Source: Thiocapsa bogorovii
Lineage (GTDB): Bacteria > Pseudomonadota > Gammaproteobacteria > Chromatiales > Chromatiaceae
Direction of reading: 5' to 3'
Length of the DNA: 64,000 bases
Assembly (NCBI RefSeq): GCF_021228795.1
Contig: NZ_CP089309.1
Coordinates: 5,205,501 to 5,269,500, forward strand
The notes beneath the pieces were generated by a model. It saw only the letters and a list, made by a program, of their open reading frames with translations, had not been told where the DNA came from and did no database searches. Position 1 is the first letter of the stretch, and every line of letters starts with the position of its first letter. A program made the position numbers and the translations under genes. Below, piece after piece: positions 52,103 through 61,495 of this stretch.

Positions 52103-55100
52103 TCAACGATTGCTCGGGTGATTCAACTCCGAGCGATCGCCTCTGTTTTTGCTGCGCGTTGCCCGTTTGGCGTCTCGTTTTTCTTCCCATTCGGTCAAAA
52201 GATCCCACGCGACCGGGACGACAAAGAGCGTGAGAAATGTCGCAGTTGCCAGGCCAGTGACGAAGGTGGATGCCATCGAACCCCAGATGACGGAGTAGCT
52301 GGGGATGCCGAGGGCCATCGGCATGAGTCCCAACGTGGTGGTCAGGGTGGTGAGGACGATGGGTCGCAGACGCAGGCGTACGCCCTCGCGGATGGCCGCG
52401 TGGCGGTCGAGTCCATCTCGGTAGCGTTGGTTGACGAAGGCGAGGAGGACGAGCGAGTCGTTGACGACCACGCCGGTGACGCCGACCACGGCGATGAAGC
52501 TGTTGATGGTGAACAGCGACTGGGTGACGACCTTGCCGAAGACGATCCCGATGATCGAGAACATGACCGCCGAGAGGATGATCAGCGGTTGGGTGTAGGA
52601 CTTGAACTGGGTTGCGAGGATCAGGTAGATCAACAGCACGGCGAGGCCGAACGCCTGGGCGAGGCTGTCGAAGGAGCGTTGGGTTTCTTCGAACTCGCCG
52701 CCGAAGATCAGTGTAGCCCCGGGGTAAAGGGCGCGTAGCTCCGGGTATTGAGCACGCACCCAGGCCGTGACCTGGGCGGAGGAGATTGGTGCGCCGGAGC
52801 GGATATTCGCGGTGACGGTCAGGCTGCGTTGGCGTTGATAGCGTTTGAGCTCGCCGGGCTGGACCTCGGCGATAGGCTGGACAATGTCGCGCAGCAAGAC
52901 CGGCCCGGAGGGGTGCTCGAGGACCGGAATGTCGAGCGCGGCTTCGGGCGCGTCCAGATAGGCGGGGTCGACCCGGAGCTTGAGGTCGACCTCTTCGTCG
53001 CTCAGACGGTATTTGCCGATGTAGCGCCCGTCCAGGACCGAGGCGGCCATGCGTGCGGCGTCGCCCGCGGTGAGGTCGAGCTCGCGGGCGCGTGACTCGT
53101 CGACCGCAAGCCGAAACACCCGCGAGGGGATACCGCGATCGTCTTGAAGATCGATCAGGTTGGGGCCGAATTCGGGATGGTCCCGCAAGCGCTGCAATAG
53201 ATCAGCACTCATCCCCCGCACGGCTGTTTCGCTCGATCCGGCAATCTGGATGTTGACGTCCTTTCCGGTGGGTGGACCGTCCTTCTCGGCTCGGACGCGG
53301 ATCTTGACGTCTGGCTCTGCAAACTGCTCGATCAGGCGCTCGCGCATCCGGTCGAGATGCCCCAGCGGGTCGTCGAAGGCCTGATCTGACTTGTTCGGCA
53401 AGGCGACCATGACCGTGCCCAGATGGCGTCCGAGCTCGTCTTCGTAATCCTCGCTGATGGTGAAGCCGGCAAAGCCGGCGGCGGAGCGTGCGTAGCCGGG
53501 GCCGTCGGCCATGATGAAGCGGGCGATCGCCTTTACGCGTTCGTGAGTCTGCTCGATCGGCGTCTCGGGCGGGCCTTCGATGAAGGCATAGTAGGTGGTG
53601 TAGTCGTCCGGGAAGAACTGAATACGCACCAGGGGCGCAATGCCGGCGATCGAGACGCCGAGGACGGCGATGGCCGTGAGGAAGGCTACGAGCACCACCG
53701 ATAGGCTCAACACCCGAAAGCGCATCGTGACCCGGATCAGGCGATCGGTCATGGCTCGGAGAAGACGCATCAAGCGGTTTTCCCGCTCGCTGTGCACGCT
53801 GTCTCGGCCGGCTGCCGATGCGTTCGGTCGTGGTCCGAAATCAAGGTAGTGCAGTGGTAGGATCAACAAGCACTCGAACAGCGAAGCCAAGATGGCGAAG
53901 CTTACGGCCTTCGGGATGAGCGCGAAGAACTCGCCCGTGGAGCCGGTCATGATCAGCATCGGCAGGAACGCCGCGACAGTCGTGGCGGTCGCGGAGATCA
54001 CCGGCCAGGCGACCTCGGCGGTACCCTCGATGATCGCCTGCTCGATCGGCTCGCCATCCTGAACATGCCGGTAGATGTTCTCCACGACGACGATGGCATC
54101 GTCGACGATGATCCCGGACACCAAAACGAAGCTGAAGAGCGTGATCTCGTTGAGCGAGTTGCCGGTCAGCTGCATCAGGACCGCGGTGACCATGAATGAA
54201 AAAGGAATCCCGACGGTGACCAGGCCGGCGTTGCGTATCCCCATGAAGTACCAGAGGATCAGGCTAACCAGCATGACCCCGACGATCATATTCCAGCCAA
54301 GGGTTTGGATGGATTCCTTAATGTAGGTTGTCGAGTCTTGGGTAAGGACAACCTCGATGCCTTCCCGCTCGAGCAGGGGCGCGATCTCCTCGATGATGGT
54401 CTCGGCCGCGGCGTAGATCTCCATGGCGTTGCCGCCCTTGGCCTTGAGCAGCCGCAGTGCGACACCGTCCTTGCCGTCTGCGGAGGTGATGACGCTCGGG
54501 GTGCGATACCCGAGGCCGGCGTCCGAGATGAGGTCGTCAACGGTGACGAAAGAGCCGTCGGCGTCGCGTCGGACCACGGTGGTGACCACCTGGTCGCGGG
54601 TGCGGAAGCGCTCGTCCACGCGCACCACGTATTCGCCGGTGCCGTCGCTGAAATCGCCGGCCGGGAGGGTGACGTTGGCGTCCTGCAGGGCCGCGGCGAC
54701 CTGATCCAGGCTCACGCCCTGCGACTTAAGCTTCCAGGGATCGAGAAAGATGTGGAACTCGCGACGCTGCTCCCCGTCGAGCTTCACCTCGGTGACCCCC
54801 GGAATCTGGGCCATGCGAATCTGCAATTCCTTCGCGATCAGTGACAATGCGCGGTTGGAGCGATCGCCGACGAGGTTGACCGCGACGACAGGCAGCCAGA
54901 ACGAGGTACGAATCAGGTCGAAGCGCGGTGGGTCGACGCCTTGGGGAAGGCGCTCGAGGATGCTGAGCACGCGAAAGCGCAGCTCGTCGTATAGAGCGCC
55001 GTAATCGGTATCGTCGCGAAACTTCACGACCAGGGTCGAGCGCTCGCGCACCGAGTTGGCGCGGATGAACTCGACGTGCTCCAGACCGTCGAGCGCCAGC

Positions 55101-55306
55101 TCGATCTCACGCGTGACCAGGGCTTCCACATCGCGGGGGGAGGCGCCCGGATAGACCGTTGTGATGACGACCTTGCCGAAGTTGACCTCGGGATAGCGCT
55201 CGGTCGGCAGGGCGTCGAGCGCGAAGACGCCGGCGACGATCATGAAGACGAACAGCAGATTAAAGAGCACCCGCTGGCGGAGGGTGAAACGAACGACGGC
55301 GCGCAC
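52103..55306 (-). CDS. RND family efflux transporter
   Basis: The 1067-residue protein has twelve membrane helices and two large periplasmic loops. The N-terminus FTLRQRVLFNLLFVFMIVAG and the segment SGIIVDDAIVVVENIYRHVQ (with charged TM4 residues) fit the proton-relay helix of RND pumps. It is closer to the broad AcrB/MdtB-like group than to metal-specific CusA. The GTG start is 3 nt after the adaptor stop, behind GGGAG. It needs an outer membrane partner, possibly the TolC at 21693. Confidence 0.92.
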   Translation of the reverse strand: MRAVVRFTLRQRVLFNLLFVFMIVAGVFALDALPTERYPEVNFGKVVITTVYPGASPRDVEALVTREIELALDGLEHVEFIRANSVRERSTLVVKFRDDTDYGALYDELRFRVLSILERLPQGVDPPRFDLIRTSFWLPVVAVNLVGDRSNRALSLIAKELQIRMAQIPGVTEVKLDGEQRREFHIFLDPWKLKSQGVSLDQVAAALQDANVTLPAGDFSDGTGEYVVRVDERFRTRDQVVTTVVRRDADGSFVTVDDLISDAGLGYRTPSVITSADGKDGVALRLLKAKGGNAMEIYAAAETIIEEIAPLLEREGIEVVLTQDSTTYIKESIQTLGWNMIVGVMLVSLILWYFMGIRNAGLVTVGIPFSFMVTAVLMQLTGNSLNEITLFSFVLVSGIIVDDAIVVVENIYRHVQDGEPIEQAIIEGTAEVAWPVISATATTVAAFLPMLIMTGSTGEFFALIPKAVSFAILASLFECLLILPLHYLDFGPRPNASAAGRDSVHSERENRLMRLLRAMTDRLIRVTMRFRVLSLSVVLVAFLTAIAVLGVSIAGIAPLVRIQFFPDDYTTYYAFIEGPPETPIEQTHERVKAIARFIMADGPGYARSAAGFAGFTISEDYEDELGRHLGTVMVALPNKSDQAFDDPLGHLDRMRERLIEQFAEPDVKIRVRAEKDGPPTGKDVNIQIAGSSETAVRGMSADLLQRLRDHPEFGPNLIDLQDDRGIPSRVFRLAVDESRARELDLTAGDAARMAASVLDGRYIGKYRLSDEEVDLKLRVDPAYLDAPEAALDIPVLEHPSGPVLLRDIVQPIAEVQPGELKRYQRQRSLTVTANIRSGAPISSAQVTAWVRAQYPELRALYPGATLIFGGEFEETQRSFDSLAQAFGLAVLLIYLILATQFKSYTQPLIILSAVMFSIIGIVFGKVVTQSLFTINSFIAVVGVTGVVVNDSLVLLAFVNQRYRDGLDRHAAIREGVRLRLRPIVLTTLTTTLGLMPMALGIPSYSVIWGSMASTFVTGLATATFLTLFVVPVAWDLLTEWEEKRDAKRATRSKNRGDRSELNHPSNR

Positions 55307-55309
55307 GGT

Positions 55310-56335
55310 TCAGCGACTCCCGAACACGCGAACGCGATCGCCGGGCTTCAGCCCCGTGGCCTTGACACGGATGAGGTCCGGGTTCAGCGCGTCGGGGCCG
55401 AGAGTGAGCGCCGAAATCCGCTCGCCGCTCTCTCGAATGACCCAGGATTCCTCGTAGCTGGAGTCGAGCGCCGATGGCGGGAGACTGACGGCGCCCGTGA
55501 CTTCGGGCAGGCTTAGGCGCAGACGCATGCGAAGGCCGCCGCGCGCGGGTTCCAACGGTTCGGTCAAGGCCAGCTCCACGGCAATCTTGCGGGTTTCCGG
55601 ATCGAAGCCGGGGTTTACGCGATAGATGCGTGCCCGGGTTGAATCGCCGGCAGTGTTGCCGACGTCGAGGATCTCTAACGCGAGATCCGATCGTGTCTGC
55701 TCAAGGGCGGCGAATTGCTCCGGGGTCAAGGCGAAGGGGACCAAGAGGGTCGAGAAATCCGCCGCGCGACCGACCGTCTCGCCGCCGCGGACCCATTGTC
55801 CGAGCTCGATACTGCGTGCGGTGACCGACCAACCGACCGGCGCCGAGATGGTCGCGCGCGCCAAACGCTCTTCGAGCATGCGCCGTTTGACATTCAGCGC
55901 CCTCAAGGCGTGACTGTTGTCGCGCAGCGATTGCTCGAGCGTGTCCAATTGGGAGGCCGAAGCGCTGTTTTGGCGCACCAGCTCCCGAAATCGGGTGACC
56001 TCGCGTTGATCGTATTCGATCTGCGAGCGCAGACGTTCCTCTTGGACGCCGACCTCCTCGAGATCGAGCTCCAAGAACGTGGTGTCCAGTTGAGCGAAGC
56101 GCCCGCTCTCGTCGATCCGGTCGCCGACATCGGCGAAGAGCGCTTGGACCCGCCCGTCCGTCTCTGCGACCAAGGGTGCCTCGGCGAGGGCGCGGGTAAA
56201 CCCTACGAGTGCGATCTCTCGCATCGCGGGGACCGCGGTGACCAGGGCCGGCTCGGAGATGTCAGCAGCCGCGACACCCTCGAGCGCGGCGATCAGCAGA
56301 CAAGCCGCGGACGCTGTGAGTCGAAAAAATCTCAT
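55310..56335 (-). CDS. RND efflux periplasmic adaptor protein
   Basis: The 341-residue protein begins MRFFRLTASAACLLIAALEG with a Sec signal (VAAA). It has a lipoyl/barrel-sandwich domain (PLVAETDGRVQALFADVGDR), a coiled-coil helical hairpin (EERLRSQIEYDQREVTRFRE; LRALNVKRRMLEERLARATI), and beta-barrel and C-terminal domains ending RVRVFGSR. It couples the pump to the outer membrane channel. The frame extends far upstream, antisense to other features; the ATG before the signal was chosen. Confidence 0.9.
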   Translation of the reverse strand: MRFFRLTASAACLLIAALEGVAAADISEPALVTAVPAMREIALVGFTRALAEAPLVAETDGRVQALFADVGDRIDESGRFAQLDTTFLELDLEEVGVQEERLRSQIEYDQREVTRFRELVRQNSASASQLDTLEQSLRDNSHALRALNVKRRMLEERLARATISAPVGWSVTARSIELGQWVRGGETVGRAADFSTLLVPFALTPEQFAALEQTRSDLALEILDVGNTAGDSTRARIYRVNPGFDPETRKIAVELALTEPLEPARGGLRMRLRLSLPEVTGAVSLPPSALDSSYEESWVIRESGERISALTLGPDALNPDLIRVKATGLKPGDRVRVFGSR

Positions 56336-56622
56336 GAGAGACGCGGTTTGTGCCGACAGTGTCGCGTCGCCCCCAAGCCGGGATGGAGATCGCAGGGGAA
56401 CGAATCCAATTCGCGCATGACAAGCCCTCTCCAGTGTTTCGACGCCAAGCTGCCGTCGGTTTCGCCGGCGACGACCTGAGGTTCGGATCGCGTTCGACGC
56501 CCGATCGAGCGCGGCCGGCTCAGACTGCCCTAGTGTACAATCGCTCGCGAGAAAAATGACGAAGAGACTTGCTGCACCCGGGAGACATCCGCGTCGACCG
56601 GGCGGGGCGGGCGGAGGGGTAC

Positions 56623-59301
56623 TTGAACCGAAAGTCCGATAGCTCGACGCCGGGATCCGGTGGGGGTGTGCCGCCCGAGAAACGTTCGACGGAGCGCGAA
56701 CGGGTTCGTTCCGATTTCCGATCTGATGCCGGCTCCGACGCGGATTTCGGCTTTGAGCCGGGCGCGCGCTCGCAGCCGCCTCGCCCGAGTCCGACATCCG
56801 AGGGGTCGGCGGCGCGTGCCGCAAGAATCAATCATCGCCGTGATCGGGGTTCATCACGGCGCGGCCGCTCCGTTTTCGGTTGGTTCACCGGCTTTCTCGC
56901 CGTCTTGGGCGCGCCCCTACAACTCCTCGCACTGGGGCTGCTCGGGGCGGGTGTCTTCGTAGCGGTCCATGCACCGGAGCTTCCGAGCGTCGAGAGTCTG
57001 CGTCAGGTCCAGTTCGAGGAGCCGCTGCGCGTCTTCAGCAGCGACGGTGGTCTGATCGCGGAGTTCGGCGTCGAACGCCGCCGTCCGGTGGCCTACGAAG
57101 ACATCCCGCCGCTGGTGGTCAACGCCTTTCTCGCCACCGAGGATGCCCGCTTCTTCGAGCACGGCGGGGTCGATGCGATCGGCATGGGCCGCGCCTTGCT
57201 GAGCTTCGCCTCCACCGGCACCAAGGCTCAGGGCGGAAGCACCATCACCATGCAGGTGACCCGAAACTTCCTGCTCAGCTCGGAAAAGACCTTCCAACGC
57301 AAGCTCGCCGAGATCTTGCTCACGCTGCAGGTCGAACGGACCCTGACGAAGGATCAGATCCTCGATCTCTATCTGAATCAGATCTTTTTCGGGCACCGCG
57401 CCTACGGCATCTCGGCGGCCGCCGCGCTTTACTACAACAAGGAGCTCGACCAACTCACACCCGCCGAGGCGGCGATGTTGGCGGGTATCCCGAAGGCGCC
57501 CTCCAGCAACAACCCCGTCACCAATCCCGAACGGGCGCTCGAGCGACGCAACTACATCCTCTCGCGCATGCTCGAGCTCGGTCAGATCGATCAGGAGGAG
57601 TACGAGATCGCGGTCTTGACACCCGATATGGCGCGACTGCATCGACGTCAGCCGGATCTCGACGCGGGTTACATCGCGGAGATGGCGCGCCAGACCATTG
57701 TCCAGCATTACGGCGAGGAGGCTCTCAGTCAGGGGTTTCGGGTCACCACGACGATCGATTCGCGTTTGCAGAGCGCCGCGCAGGAGGCGGTGCGCCGAGC
57801 CTTGCGCGATTACGACCGCCGCCACGGCTATCGCGGGGCCGAGGCCAAGATCGACCTCGAGGGTGCGACGGAGGCCGACATGGACGCTTATCTCGAGACC
57901 GTCACGACGATCCCGGACCTGACGCCCGGACTGGTGACGCGCGCCTCCACCGGCGAGGCGGAGGTCTACATCGGCTCGGGTCGTCGCATCGAGCTGGGCC
58001 TCAAGCAGGTGGCTTGGGCACAGGAGTTCCGCAACGCGAATTGGCGCGGCCCCCGGCCGAGGCGGGTAACGGACGTGCTTGCGGTCGGCGATCTGGTGAG
58101 ACTCCAACGCGATGGCGCCGCGAAGGATGGCGAGGGAGATTGGGAGCTTGGTCAGACGCCGAGTGTCGCCGGCGCCTTGGTCTCGATCGCGCCGCAGGAC
58201 GGCGCGGTGCGCGCCTTGGTCGGGGGTTATTCGTTCAGTGTGAGCAAGTTCAACCGGGCCGTCGATATGCGCCGTCAGCCAGGCTCGAGCTTCAAGCCCT
58301 TCGTCTTTGCTGCAGCACTGCATGAGGGCTGGACGCCGGCGAGTCTGATCAAGGACGAGTCCGTGAAGCTGACCGGGGACCAGGATTGGAACCCGCGTAA
58401 CTCGGATCGCAAAGAATTGGGGCCGATTCGGATGCGGCGTGCCCTGGCGCTCTCGCGCAACCTGGCGGCCATCAATCTGCTGCAGAGCGTCGGCTTGGAG
58501 GACGCTCAAAACTACATCCGGGCTTTCGGATTCGACCTGGATGCCATGCCTCTGGGTCTGTCAATGGCGCTGGGGACGGGCGAGATGTCGCCGATGAAAC
58601 TGGCCGAAGGCTATGCCGTTTTCGCCAACGGCGGATTCCATGTGACGCCCTATTTCATCCAGCGGATCGAGAGCGGCGACGGGCGGATTCTCTTCGAGTC
58701 CAACGCACCGCGATCCTGCTCGGATTGTTGGTACCGCTACGGCGATGATTCGGCGCGGGTGCAGGGCACGCAGGCCGGCGCGAAGGCCCCGCAGGTGATC
58801 GACCCGCGGATCGCCTATCAGATCACCTCGCTGCTGCGCGAGGTCGTCGAGGCCGGCACGGGAACACGCGCCAAGAAGCTGAAGCGCGAGGACATCGTGG
58901 GCAAGACGGGCACGACCAACGACGTGCGCGATTCTTGGTTTGCCGGCTATCAGGCCGACTTCGCCACGGTCGCCTGGATGGGCTTCGATGATTTCGAGAA
59001 GCTCGGCCGGGGCGAGGAGGGCGGCCGGGCCGCGCTGGGCATGTGGGTCGATTTCATGGGCAATGCACTGGAGAATCTCCCGATCGCACAGCTCGATCCG
59101 CCGCCGGGCATGGTACAGGTGCGGGTCGACCCGAACCGCGGCACCGAGACCAAGGCCAGGAACGGTATCCTCGAGATGGTGAACGAGGAATTCAGCAATG
59201 CCCTTCTCGGTCCCGAGCCGGTCAGAATCGCGGGCCCGACCCGGAAGAAGGACACCTCCGTGCGTCGCTCCGCGCCGCGGGTGATGGACGATCTCTTCTG
59301 A
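56623..59301 (+). CDS. mrcA: Penicillin-binding protein 1A (bifunctional glycosyltransferase/transpeptidase)
   Basis: The protein of about 892 residues has a long disordered, basic N-terminus, one membrane helix (FLAVLGAPLQLLALGLLGAG), a GT51 domain (NAFLATEDARFFEHGGVDAI; AQGGSTITMQVTRNF), an OB-like insert and a transpeptidase with PGSSFKPF, the SRN motif and GKTGTTND. It polymerises and cross-links peptidoglycan. The start is uncertain: a TTG at 56623 with GGAGG before it was chosen; another TTG 54 nt upstream also fits. The cytoplasmic N-terminal tail is longer than in E. coli PBP1A. Confidence 0.93.
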   Translation: MNRKSDSSTPGSGGGVPPEKRSTERERVRSDFRSDAGSDADFGFEPGARSQPPRPSPTSEGSAARAARINHRRDRGSSRRGRSVFGWFTGFLAVLGAPLQLLALGLLGAGVFVAVHAPELPSVESLRQVQFEEPLRVFSSDGGLIAEFGVERRRPVAYEDIPPLVVNAFLATEDARFFEHGGVDAIGMGRALLSFASTGTKAQGGSTITMQVTRNFLLSSEKTFQRKLAEILLTLQVERTLTKDQILDLYLNQIFFGHRAYGISAAAALYYNKELDQLTPAEAAMLAGIPKAPSSNNPVTNPERALERRNYILSRMLELGQIDQEEYEIAVLTPDMARLHRRQPDLDAGYIAEMARQTIVQHYGEEALSQGFRVTTTIDSRLQSAAQEAVRRALRDYDRRHGYRGAEAKIDLEGATEADMDAYLETVTTIPDLTPGLVTRASTGEAEVYIGSGRRIELGLKQVAWAQEFRNANWRGPRPRRVTDVLAVGDLVRLQRDGAAKDGEGDWELGQTPSVAGALVSIAPQDGAVRALVGGYSFSVSKFNRAVDMRRQPGSSFKPFVFAAALHEGWTPASLIKDESVKLTGDQDWNPRNSDRKELGPIRMRRALALSRNLAAINLLQSVGLEDAQNYIRAFGFDLDAMPLGLSMALGTGEMSPMKLAEGYAVFANGGFHVTPYFIQRIESGDGRILFESNAPRSCSDCWYRYGDDSARVQGTQAGAKAPQVIDPRIAYQITSLLREVVEAGTGTRAKKLKREDIVGKTGTTNDVRDSWFAGYQADFATVAWMGFDDFEKLGRGEEGGRAALGMWVDFMGNALENLPIAQLDPPPGMVQVRVDPNRGTETKARNGILEMVNEEFSNALLGPEPVRIAGPTRKKDTSVRRSAPRVMDDLF

Positions 59302-59304
59302 AGC

Positions 59305-59498
59305 TAAACCGCGTCTCGAGCCATTTAGGACGTTTGGTGTGAACTCCTCCGGCTCTTTAATTCAATAGGTTGGAGCTGGACGCGGGTTAGAAAGTGAAAA
59401 AATTTTTACTCTTGAACCGCGTCGACTCGAAATCCTATTGGTCCCGGAAGCGCTTGAAGCTCATGCAACTGGTGCATGATGCTCCGGACGCGGTTCAA
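59305..59498 (+). repeat. Paired palindromic element, locus 9 (A and B, diverged)
   Basis: Module A (59305-59389) starts TAAACCGCGTCTCGAGCC, contains ACGTTTGGTGTGAAC, and ends GGACGCGGGTTA. The spacer has GTGAAAAAATTTTTACTC, itself nearly palindromic. Module B (59413-59497) starts TGAACCGCGTCGACTC and ends GGACGCGGTTCA. Its left end is 3 nt after the PBP1A stop; its right end supplies the TGA stop of the DUF6279 gene on the minus strand. Confidence 0.82.
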
Positions 59499-60376
59499 CA
59501 GGTCAGCTGCGCCATCTTCGGTTGCTTCTGAAGCTTCATGAAATCATCCCGAAGATTACGTAAGCGCTTGTTCAATCGATCGCGTTGACTGGCGTCGAAG
59601 GTCTTGCCGAGACTGACGAAGAGCTCGCCGATCCGCTCTCCCAGCACGCGGCCGCCTTGTTCGAGATCCGCTGGCAGATCGTCGAATTCGACGAGCCAAT
59701 CCGTGAGGAATCGCGCGATCTCGGGCTCGGAGGCCTTGGCTCGGATCAGCGCCATCAAGCGCTCTCGTTTGCCGGTGCGATACTCGACTAGGCTCGCCTG
59801 GGTGTCGGGCATGCGGCCGGTCACCTCCGCGACGATCGCCTGCTGCTCGGCGCTCAGCGGGCCGGTCCAGTCCTCGATGGATTCAACGTAGCGACGCGCG
59901 CGTTTCTCCTTCTCGCGCGTGCTGCTGCGCCCGGCAACCTCTGCGCGATCCTCTGCGGCCTCTTTGCGGAAGCGCTGTTCCAGGCGCTCGATCTGCGCCG
60001 GAGTCAACTCGGCCAGAAGCGGGGCGGCAAGGGTCACGGCGAAACGCGCTTGGCGCTTGTACAGATCCCGAAATCCCTCGGTCAGGCATCCCATGTTGGT
60101 TGCATCGAACCCTGCCTCGCTTGCCGAGAGGGCTTCGTCGAAATAGGCCGCCAGATAGGGCAGCTCTTCGGCGCGATGGCGTGCCAGCTCGGCCTCCAGA
60201 AGGGGCTCCCACCGCTGCAGCTGGGCTTGCTCCAGGTCCAGGTAGTCCTTGGCGTAGGCCGTCACGAGAAAGTCGCCGGTGTTGTATGCAATACCGACAC
60301 GGCTGCATCCCGCGATCGTGAGTGCGGTCGCGACGATGGCCGCGGCGAGGCGGAGCGGGAGAGAGATTCTGGGCAT
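59495..60376 (-). CDS. DUF6279 family lipoprotein
   Basis: The 293-residue protein begins MPRISLPLRLAAAIVATALT with lipobox LTIAGC (Cys24), then the family start SRVGIAYNTGDFLVTAYAKD and an alpha-helical domain rich in charged residues. The C-terminus reads LRNLRDDFMKLQKQPKMAQL. The function is unknown; it is a membrane-anchored periplasmic protein. Its stop is contributed by repeat locus 9. Confidence 0.8.
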   Translation of the reverse strand: MPRISLPLRLAAAIVATALTIAGCSRVGIAYNTGDFLVTAYAKDYLDLEQAQLQRWEPLLEAELARHRAEELPYLAAYFDEALSASEAGFDATNMGCLTEGFRDLYKRQARFAVTLAAPLLAELTPAQIERLEQRFRKEAAEDRAEVAGRSSTREKEKRARRYVESIEDWTGPLSAEQQAIVAEVTGRMPDTQASLVEYRTGKRERLMALIRAKASEPEIARFLTDWLVEFDDLPADLEQGGRVLGERIGELFVSLGKTFDASQRDRLNKRLRNLRDDFMKLQKQPKMAQLTC

Positions 60377-60575
60377 GGCGAATGACGTCTGGTTGAGGTT
60401 GTTCTTGGTCGGAAGACAGCGCGAATGCCAACCTTATCAGTCAGCGCAACGGCTGTCCGCGGTTGGACGGCACCGAGGCCGAAAGGATCCCTCGGGCCGT
60501 ATGCACGTCTTGTCCTGTTTCTCGTTGCCCCGATCTTGCCTTGACGAGCAGAGTTTCAATCCACGGGCGCGTTGC

Positions 60576-61088
60576 ATGAATTCTCTTTCTGATCTCCTTT
60601 CCCGATTTCCGTATCTCGGCGAGGTGGTGTGGATCGGTCTGCGGCCGGGGCGGCGGGCGGATATCATCCCCTGTGAAGCGGCGACCGCGTTGGCCGGGCG
60701 CGGCCTGGAGGGCGATCATTACGCGGGGAGATCGGGTTCTCGCGGGATCACGCTCGTGCAAGCCGAACACCTTGCGGTCTTGGGTGCGCTCTTGCGACGG
60801 GATCCGATCGATCCCGCGGTGCTACGGCGTAATCTTGTCGTCTCAGGTGTCAACTTGACGGCGTTGAAAGGCCAACGATTTCGTATCGGGACGGCGGTGC
60901 TCGAAGGAACGGGTCCGTGTCCGCCCTGCTCGCGTATGGAGGAAGCACTGGGTCCGGGCGGATACAACGCGATGCGTGGCCATGCCGGAGCGAACGCGCG
61001 GGTGGTCACGAGCGGGATGATCCGGCTCGGTGATGCCGTCGTTCGGCTTCATGACGCGATCGATCGAGAGGAGACTCTTCCGCGATGA
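60576..61088 (+). CDS. MOSC domain protein
   Basis: The 170-residue protein begins MNSLSDLLSRFPYLGEVVWI. The MOSC domain has GRGLEGDHYAGRSGSRGITL, LRRNLVVSGVNLTALKGQRF and TGPCPPCSRMEEALGPGGYN. MOSC proteins handle sulfur bound to a conserved Cys, for example in molybdenum cofactor sulfuration. The internal ATG is preferred over the longer frame because the family starts there. The gene overlaps the next by ATGA. Confidence 0.85.
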   Translation: MNSLSDLLSRFPYLGEVVWIGLRPGRRADIIPCEAATALAGRGLEGDHYAGRSGSRGITLVQAEHLAVLGALLRRDPIDPAVLRRNLVVSGVNLTALKGQRFRIGTAVLEGTGPCPPCSRMEEALGPGGYNAMRGHAGANARVVTSGMIRLGDAVVRLHDAIDREETLPR

Positions 61089-61495
61089 AATGCCCCTTCG
61101 CCGCTCCACTCATGAAGGCCACGGCGGCCTGCCCGCATGCTCGCGAGGTCGTCCGCCGAGGTGGCTCTGAATTCGACTGCGACTCCGAGCTTGCACATGA
61201 CCGTTGCGAGCAGGTTTTCGCCGGTCTCAAGGCGTGCGCGTTGGCCGCCTCGAACATCGAGGACGATCCGACGCAGATGCCCCACAGTTTGCTGGTCAAG
61301 ATCCAGTCCGGGGGGCTGATCGGTCTCCAGCGTCTTCTCGGGGAGCCCGACGCGGAAGGTCGGGTGGCCGATATCGGCGACTTGGTGACACGTGCGTCCG
61401 CGCACTTCGGCGGAGCCGATCGCATCCCATACGCGGCGCTGACCGAGGATATGACGGCGTTCAGATTGGAGCGGCGAGCAGGGCGGCGCCGGTAA
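61085..61495 (+). CDS. Cys-rich conserved hypothetical protein
   Basis: The 136-residue protein MKCPFAAPLMKATAACPHAR has Cys at 3, 16, 32, 42 and 51 and the motif EDDPTQMPHSLLVKIQSGGL. I do not recognise a named family, but the pattern suggests a conserved metal- or thiol-binding protein. It overlaps both neighbours (ATGA with the MOSC gene, TAATG with dsbD), so the three form a tight operon that may deal with sulfur/thiol transfer. Confidence 0.7.
   Translation: MKCPFAAPLMKATAACPHAREVVRRGGSEFDCDSELAHDRCEQVFAGLKACALAASNIEDDPTQMPHSLLVKIQSGGLIGLQRLLGEPDAEGRVADIGDLVTRASAHFGGADRIPYAALTEDMTAFRLERRAGRRR

Noticed and set aside
56338-56350. GACGCGGTTT next to the adaptor start, similar to a repeat end
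   Set aside because: No matching inverted end lies about 85 bp away on either side and there is no module interior, so it is not counted as a copy.
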